Source: Selaginella moellendorffii
Taxonomy: Eukaryota; Streptophyta; Lycopodiopsida; Selaginellales; Selaginellaceae
Length of the DNA: 64,000 nucleotides
NCBI RefSeq assembly: GCF_000143415.4
Contig: NW_003314294.1
Location: forward strand, 687,453 to 751,452
Direction of reading: 5' to 3'
Positions 57,178-64,000 of this stretch are shown in pieces. How positions within the stretch are numbered: the first letter of the stretch is position 1; every line of letters starts with the position of its first letter. A model generated the notes under the pieces. That model saw only the letters and a list, made by a program, of their open reading frames with translations, did no database searches and was not told the DNA's origin. Position numbers and translations under genes: made by a program.

Positions 57178-59797
57178 TCAGTGCTTTGGAGGCCCTGTCT
57201 TGTTGGGAGGGCACTGGTAGCACTTTGCGAAGAGGCCGAAAGTATCAATCTGGTGGACGAAGTTCGTCACGCTCGCCCAGCCTCCAAATCCCACTCCAAT
57301 CACCGCAATCCACACCACGATGAAGAAGTTTACCAGGTATACCAGCGTCCAGCTCGGGAGAAAAAATGGTGGCTTCTCGACAGAATTCTGGCAAGCCAAA
57401 ACAAAAAACGTGTTAGCAACAGCACAATCTCACGAAGATCTAGAGAAACAAGCAGATCTTTGGCACTCGAAAAAGCAAAGGAGATGAGAAGTGAGAAGAA
57501 AAAGTGTTAGCTCTCACGAAAATCTAGAGAAACAAGCAAGAAAAATAATCTCATCTCCGGCACTCAAAAGGAAACGAGGAGTGGAAGAACTTCCAGAAAA
57601 ACGAGATTTTGCGAGAAACTTACCGCCCTGGCGAAGGCTGTTCTATACGTGATCATGTGTGCGAGCGAGGGGATGATATAGACAGTGAAGGTGACGAGGA
57701 GCGCCCCGACCGCGGAGTTGATTGGGCCGAAGAATGGAAAGATGATGGCCAAAAACCAAATGGGGAGCACCACGGGGACTCTGGCCAGCGCTCGCACGGG
57801 GAGATTGGCCGTCTTGTGAATGCCCAGAATCTTCTCCCACACGATGTACAGCGGCGTGCATGCGAATCCAAACGTGATGAACTGTTTTCCATCGCGAGAA
57901 TCGAGGAATCAGAAGAAAGAAAAACTTGGCAAACTTTCCTCTTTCTTTCTTCTCGGGAAGAAGAAGAAGAAGAAGTAAAGAAGAGCTCGAGGAAAGAAAA
58001 AAGCTTGCCTGATGGATGAGCATGAGAACGACGGCGATGTCACGGAAGGCGTTCTTGGGAAGAAGAGCAAGCGCGTTGGATTTCGTCAAGAGATTGTCAC
58101 CGAAAGCCCAGTAGACTGCCGTGGCGGACGGGAGTGTCAAGGTGAAGACGTAGATGGTAGCGACGAGATAGACCCACTTGAACTTTTGGGGCTTCCACAT
58201 CGCGTGCATGATCTCCCTGGGAAGATCAAAGTTTATGAGAAAAGATGACAACATAGCCTATCGATCCATGCAAGAACAGCGAAAGAAGCGAAAGCTTACA
58301 CAGTCACCGCATGGCCTCCAAATGTATAGAGTATGTTTGTGGCTCCAGTGAAGTAGAGCACCAGTTTGCTCGCTCCAGTGTGCTTGACATTGTCCGCCTA
58401 TGGCAGGAGTTCCAAGAGATTAGCAAAGATCGAAAGAGCTCTCGTGATAGTGACAGAGCTCACGAAACTATACTCGCCCCCCTCCCTCCACTCACACTTC
58501 CGTGTTGTGGGGAGAAAGGAGAGAACGAATAGCGCGAGAGAGAGGAAGACAAGACAAAGTGGGAATTTGGGAGATTTTTCTTTGTTCTTCTTCTCTACCT
58601 GGCCGTGGACGATCGCAGCGATGGTCATGTACCAGGCCGTGTAAGTGGTCATCCCCAAGCCGAGGAAGGACCACACTCGATAGTTGTGAAAAGACGGGAT
58701 GAGCACTGTTGTCATGCAGCAAGCACCGAAGATATATGTCCATGTCCGCTTGGACAAAGAATCGTTGATGTAATAGATGTTGCTGCAAGAGAAAACAAGC
58801 GAGCCCAAGAGCTTCAAATCAGAAACAGTCCTTTGAAAGGGAACTTAGAAGAGGATACATCCCACAAACACCAGATGCCGCAGCAAGGCATTTGCTGGGA
58901 TATCGACGTACCTCGCACAGGCGATGAGCTGAATCACGGAGCCAAAGAGCAAGAAGGTGCAGTTAAAACCGAATCCTATCGCTTTCCAGTAAGGCCCGAG
59001 CAAGCCATCCAAGACCTCGAACCACTGCAACAAGAGAAACCATCGCTCGCGACTCAAGAACACCAAAGATGGAAAAGATGGAAAAGATGGAGAAAGATCG
59101 ATCTTTGCTTCTTGCTTCTTACCTGGATGATGTGGTTCTTGAAGCTCACATTCTCCTTCTCCTTGCGATTGCGGTACTCGACGTAGAGCCAACTGATGAG
59201 ATAGGCGGTCCAGGCCCCGAGCAGGCCATAGAAGATCTGGAAGACAATGCCCGACGCGAATCCCAGCTGCGAGAAGGAGTATGGCAGCGTGAGCAGCACT
59301 TGAGCCACCTGGAAATCACCACAGAAGAAACCGTGAGGCGAAGATCACAAGCACAACAACGAAGAAGAGGAAGAAAAAAAAAAGTCCCAAAACTCTGTTT
59401 GTCCTCACACAGGGCAATCAATCAATCAATCAAGCCGAGGACTTTGCCAGCACGCAACGATGGCTGTTCTTGCTGGCTATGGCCGCCAGGGAGGAGAGAA
59501 AATATCACGCCCACTCTTGTCTTCCTCCACCAAATCCATGGCGGACGCATTAAATGAGGAAGAGAGGATGTAAGATCGAAGAGGAGAGATTTCTAGAGCA
59601 ATGCATTGGATCGATCTATCCACCTGATTGGAAGCGCAGCTAAACCAGGCATCGTAGACGCTGCCCCCGTGCCAAAAGAGAGCTTTGATTCCCTGGACTC
59701 TGTTCTGGTTGTTCTCCACGAGACCATCTTGCTCCTTTCGATCCAACTCCATCTCGGTGTAGTTGCCTACCATCTCTTCCTTGCCTTCCACCACCAT
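57178..59797 (-). CDS. LAX: Auxin influx carrier AUX1/LAX, 8 exons, 476 aa
   Basis: Exons: 59797-59624, 59308-59123, 59024-58912, 58782-58599, 58397-58300, 58216-58009, 57881-57624, 57387-57178 (1431 nt, in frame). This is a plasma-membrane proton/auxin symporter of the amino acid/auxin permease family with about 11 membrane helices. Family blocks are intact: LFWHGGSVYDAWFSCASNQ at exon 1, VAQVLLTLPYSFSQLG, YLISWLYVEYRNRKEKENV, FGACCMTTVLIPSFHNYR, LGLGMTTYTAWYM, GATNILYTFGGHAVTVEIMH, HAMWKPQKFK, IPIWFLAIIFPFFGPINSAV, and the C-terminal KCYQC. All introns are GT-AG except the sixth, which has a GC donor (CAG then GCAAGC at 58008). The start is the Met 38 codons before the LFWHGG block; upstream frame lacks similarity. 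The N- and C-terminal tails are short, as in other family members. Confidence 0.95.
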
Positions 59798-60620
59798 GGC
59801 TCCAACTCGCGCGAAGAAGATCCAACGAAACAAATGTAGCTCTGTTCTTGGAAGAAGAAGACCAATGTGGGCTCGAGATCGCGGCTCCAAGGCGAGAATT
59901 TGGCGACTTGGGCTGGCAGGAATGCGTGGCGAGAGGCGAAATCCGGGGCCTCGGCGTGAGATTGGGAGCGATCCACACGATTCACAAGCTGTGCTTGGAG
60001 TGTCTGTGTAGTGTGGAGCAGCGAAAAGATGGAGAGAATGGAGAAAAAGGGGGGATGGAATCAAGAGAGAGTAGGAAGAGGGGCCGCACAGGCAATACCA
60101 TCATAGCGCACTACTACAACCATCTCTCCTCTTCTTCTTCTTCTCTCCCTTTTGCGGCGAGAATCTTTCCCTCTTTTCTCCCTCCCCTGCGCGAGGAAAG
60201 CAAGAAAGAATGAATGCTCTGTTTTCTGGGAGAGGAGGGGAGATAAATCGATCGCGATTGGAATGCGAGTGGATCCGGAGCACGAGAGATCGGGAAGCGA
60301 GGTGGAAGCAAGCCCGTAAAAGCTGGGAGTCGCGAAAAACTGGCAAGCAATTCGTGGAATGGATGGAAGAATTGATCGAAGCTTTCGCTCTCAATGTTCT
60401 TCCATGGGAGGAGATATGGATGACGAGAAAAGAGAGAATGGAGAGCCCTTTCCCTCCTCTTCCTCTTCTTCTTCTCCTTTCTTCTTTCTCTCTGCACAGA
60501 TGCCTAGGCGATGGATTTATTTGCACAAACTCTCTCCTCCTCCTGTCTAGCTATGGATTACAAAACAAAGAGAGAAATAAGGACACCGCCCCTGCCAGGG
60601 ACCCAGTGTGAACGCACTTA
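59798..60620 (-). promoter_or_regulatory. GA-rich leader/promoter side of the AUX1/LAX gene
   Basis: The coding strand is rich in GA and GAAGAA runs (CTTCTT on plus near 60120-60150 and 60450-60490). This is typical of plant 5' leaders and produces long, meaningless open frames on both strands. No intron or TATA box could be placed with confidence. Confidence 0.4.
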
Positions 60621-62410
60621 GGGCAAACCCACACTTACCACCTTTTCTTCCTTGATTAGGGCACCCCCATTAGTGACTAACCCTCCCCCCGTTTTCGTTT
60701 TTCGTTGGTTGGTTTGCCTTCTCTCGTGCCGAGGTGGGGGCATTCATTGCAATACCCAAAGTTTGCCCCACACGAGCGTGCCATTTAATATAAAGGAGAA
60801 AGCTCCCATTCTTCTTCTTCTTCTTCCTTTATTTAATTTCTATTTCCGCTAAAATAATATTGTTTTCTATATATCTCTTCACATACGCATACATAGCCAT
60901 TCATACGCCATGCATTAAAAAAACAAAACAGAAAAATTGATTAAAAAACATTGAAATAGGGTGAGGTGTGAACGAGGTATCTGGAATCTACTGGAATCCG
61001 ACAAGCTTTCATCCAAGTGCCAAGGAGGCCAGTCATTGCCCATATCCCCTGCATTGGCATTTGCTGCTACTTGACAGAGGCATGCCACCACCACCGCCCT
61101 TTCCCCTTCTTTCTTGGCATGCCATCTTTTCTGTGTGCCAGGCATCATACTAATCAATTAGAAATCTAAAAACACATTAATATCAATAATCAATACTATA
61201 CTCATACACTATTCTATCCTGTTATCGATAATTTTTCTAATGTTTGTTCGTATCTATACGCCCGACAAGCTAGCCGACAAAAGCGACGATTCCAACAACA
61301 AATGCCCACGCTGGGTAAATTTGCTGACCACCTTTTTTACCCTCTCAAGTAACGCACAGAAGGGAAGAGGCACTTTTTTTTTTCACTTTTGGGGCCTTCC
61401 TTGCGGCAGTCGCATTGTAAGAGCTCTGGGTGTGTGTTGCGTTTGTGGATGGCCACTCACCGCGCGGGTGTACGGCACCCAGTGATCGCGGGGTACGGAC
61501 CCCACATCGTACGCGCTCATACGGTGCTTAGCTTTGGGATCTTAGTTAGATCTGGCGGTCAACGCAACACAAACGATGCGATGCCACGGCCGGATTTGGC
61601 AGACCACCTCCATTTCGTCCTTTCGCCAAACTTGTCAGCGAGGAGTGTGTTCCTACATATGCGTTTACACTACCGTATATGCGTACGCCATCGTCAAGCG
61701 TATGTGTGGACCGCATGACGCCATGCCAGGATTCCCCACATGGAAAGGAAAGATTCCCGTCGGAGAATAATGTGTGCGATGGGGATGACCTAGTCATATA
61801 TACCAATGTTCTCCGTACTTGGTCACGTACAGTGTGATTTATATACTTGGTTCGTGGTGATTGATGTAGCTTAAACTCCAAGCGTGCTGGAATTGAATTG
61901 TTGTTTTGTTCAGGTGCCTTTGATCCCACGGAACTGGAGACTGGATCGAGGACACACGGGCAAAGTTATCATGGTCTTTGCCAAGCGTGGGCATTTGCCT
62001 AGATAACGGCAAATTAAATGGCTTGATCGAGCAAACTTGGGGGCAAACTTGACGTAGTTAAGTGACGATCAAGCTGCTGCTGCTGCTGCTGCTGAAGTTA
62101 AAAAAATCCGCGGAACGAGATTCCTTGACCAATCTAAGTTTCTAAGAATGGAAATTGGAAGGGGTTGATTGACCAAGTTTAAGCAAATGCAGGGTGGCGA
62201 GAAAAATATAACTGATCCCGTGTGGATCCGCTGTAGATTCTTGAAGCTTTCAAACTTATCCTCGCCTCAATCAATCATCACAATCTGGGGCACAGCATGG
62301 GAGGGAGACCTAAACAATGGAAGAAAAAGCGGATTATACAACCCCACCACCCAATCCAAAACGCCACCACCGCAAGCAATCCCACATCATTGGGACCGGA
62401 AAATGCCAAG
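60621..62410. other. Intergenic, no gene seen
   Basis: A GTGCCATTTAATATAAAGG TATA-like stretch lies near 60778-60797. A (CTG)n run of about eight units lies at 62069-62092. Open frames near 61400-61700 have no family features. Confidence 0.45.
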
Positions 62411-62478
62411 CGGATGGGATTCGAACCCGGCCTGGCACGCCGAGCAAGCATCCTGACCGTCGGATCTGGACGAGATGG
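62411..62478 (-). tRNA. tRNA-like fragment, probably a pseudo-tRNA or SINE part
   Basis: On the minus strand there is a D-arm-like CGACGGTCAGGATG, then GCTTGCTCGGCGTGCCAGG, then CCGGGTTCGAATCCCATCC with a T-loop TTCGAAT (B box). The outer T-stem pairs do not match and no seven-pair acceptor stem can be formed, so it is not a working tRNA gene. Confidence 0.3.
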
Positions 62479-62490
62479 AACCGTTGGCAT

Positions 62491-62590
62491 GTCACGTGCG
62501 GGGCTCACGCGCGCATGCGCATGCATCATGGCATGGCTGGCATGCATGCATGGCAGATGTGACACGTGGCATGGATGATGCATGCACACG
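62491..62590. promoter_or_regulatory. Cluster of RY (CATGCA) and G-box (CACGTG) motifs
   Basis: CACGTG occurs at 62493-62498 and 62563-62568 (the latter as ACACGTGGC, a perfect ABA-response element). RY-type CATGCA occurs at 62520-62525, twice overlapping in 62541-62550, and at 62581-62586, with further CATGC at 62514. Known B3 and bZIP factors bind these together in ABA- and embryo-responsive promoters. The target gene is not visible in the window; it may lie to the right. Confidence 0.5.
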
Positions 62591-64000
62591 TCATTTTTTA
62601 AAATGTATTTTAGGGTTAGGGCTAACACCGTCAGCTTACTGGTAAAAGTAAATCCTGGTAGGAGTCAAAAGCGAGCACTTGCGGATTGGAATCAATCAAG
62701 AACACTGAGAATTGTCAATGCTTATATCCGCGAAGATTGTTTTGCTTTACAATTGTTTTTCAAAGGGGTGTCAGTACAAGCACAAGTTTCATTGCGAATG
62801 CAGTGAACAAAACCCCTCCTCCGCTGCTAAAGTTCTATCCTCCACTCAAAGGGGGCGGGCCAAAGCTTCCATTGATTCACATTTGCCCTTTCATTTGGGC
62901 GTGATTGGACTACATTCCTTGCTCCAAATGAGAACCATGTCACGGACATTCTCGCCTAGAGATCTCTACACCGCCCCTCCCCAGGAATCTTTGGGGCATC
63001 TCAAGAAATCAAAACCTGGTGGTGGATTTGGAAGCCAGCAGCACACCACACAATAGAGCACCACCACATTTGTACCAAAGCAATCAACAAGCACAGGAGG
63101 AGGAAAAATTGCCACCTTTTGCAATATATCTTGTTTCTTGGGGCCTTGTGTGAAACCGTTTGGGCTGCCAACTTGCTCTTTTATGATCAAGAAATGTTGA
63201 GCTTGTGGATGTTGTTGTACAGCTGGAAATAAGAGTGTCATAAGTGGGTGTAGATCCCTCCATTGTTTCAGATGAAAATTGCAGCTTGGATTGTTGGAGG
63301 AGAGTTTTCAGCCCCACATGAGAGAGGGGCTTGAATCTTTTCAAGTTTTTCAAATATACATGCTAGTTTTTGAAAATAAAGAAAAAAGAGTAAATGTAAG
63401 GAATATGGTGAAAGACACCTTTCACTCATTAAAATTTCTATCTTTTGAGGCCCAGTGTGTGATTGTAAAAGAAGAGAGAAATGAAAAGGAAGAGATTGGG
63501 GTGTGGCATGCTTTTGTTTGTTTTTTCAGTGGGATGGTCACTTCCAACCAATAGTTGTTGTTTTATGTTATTTATATAGTGGCTTGCACCATAAAAGAAG
63601 TGAGTGTGACCTTGTGTTTTTCCCCACACTGGTGCAAGATTGGAAGAAGCTGCAAAACAAGGAGCTCTCAACAAGAAAAGAGAGATGTTGATAGTAACAA
63701 AGAGCAAACCTGATCAAATTAATATCAAATCAGAGCTTCCTTCGCTTTCACCATAAAGCCCAAGGTACTTAATTCCAATCCTTTTTCTTGTTTCATGGAG
63801 CAAAACAAACATCACGAAACAACAAATCTGGGTTTTGTTTGGACACTTTGGTCTGTTTCACTGGAAAGCAAATGATCATTGTCGCATGCCTGCCTAAGCA
63901 ACAAAACTAAACAAAAACAGGTCTGGCCGGTTTTCATAGTCAATACAGTAATAATAGTAATAATAATAAAAATAAGCACTCAACCAACAAGCTAATGATA
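62591..64000. other. No gene recognised
   Basis: Short open frames (for example 63279-63554) have no recognisable features. The region may hold the leader or 3' side of a gene beyond the window. It ends in an AAT-rich stretch near 63948-63972. Confidence 0.45.

Noticed and set aside
57609-58254. Plus-strand and alternate-frame open frames across the AUX1/LAX exons
   Set aside because: Antisense shadows of high-GC coding exons; the minus-frame protein matches a known family end to end.
60101-60611. Overlapping open frames of 120-140 codons upstream of AUX1/LAX
   Set aside because: Caused by the GA/CT-rich leader; the frames on both strands show only Ser/Lys/Glu-rich low-complexity sequence.
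63720-63760. Weak resemblance to miR159/319 on the minus strand
   Set aside because: Only about 11 of 15 positions agree and no star strand or hairpin could be found.

Overview
This is a piece of land-plant nuclear genome, most likely a lycophyte such as Selaginella. The genes are plant-specific: an AUX1/LAX auxin importer, a DUF569 protein, a class VIII-type LRR receptor kinase, a PPR protein with an E domain, a CYP71-clan P450 and a bicupin storage-type globulin. They are cut by very short GT-AG introns (mostly 43-70 bp) and sit among LTR retrotransposons. The species call is inference, because no similarity search could be run.

Layout. 1-12150 is a decaying Helitron whose protein joins a Rep/HUH region, a Pif1-type helicase and an endonuclease/exonuclease/phosphatase (EEP) domain. 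A Ty3/gypsy chromovirus is nested in it. The LTRs (1788-2957 and 8490-9635) and the target duplication CATAT can be placed to the base. The arrangement is best explained by a tandem duplication followed by LTR-LTR recombination. 12760-21408 is gene-rich, all on the minus strand except one small plus-strand ORF: a gene fragment, a USP-domain cytoplasmic kinase (10 exons), a DUF569 protein, a small membrane protein, a 682-aa PPR protein and a P450. 22742-26786 is a 19-exon LRR receptor kinase and 27200-28795 a five-exon bicupin.

29411-33335 is a patchwork of broken copies of neighbouring genes (P450, PPR, F-box) around a truncated lectin receptor kinase. 35723-36909 is a four-exon zinc alcohol dehydrogenase of bacterial type. 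It is followed directly by an LRR-kinase fragment, P450/PPR shards and an F-box/kelch-like gene with one in-frame stop (37902-39197). 39198-50740 is AT-rich and holds several heavily mutated Ty3/gypsy fragments plus a 290-bp MITE. 51840-56970 holds a plus-strand LRR-kinase pseudogene flanked by direct repeats. 57178-59797 is an intact eight-exon AUX1/LAX gene with one GC-AG intron. 59798-64000 is non-coding as far as can be seen, with a dense cluster of RY and G-box motifs at 62491-62590.

The intact genes do not form one pathway. They are ordinary plant housekeeping, signalling and defence functions set among transposons. The exon models given for the USP kinase, LRR kinase, cupin, P450, ADH and AUX1/LAX genes were worked out by hand. 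Every splice junction keeps the reading frame and each total length is divisible by three.
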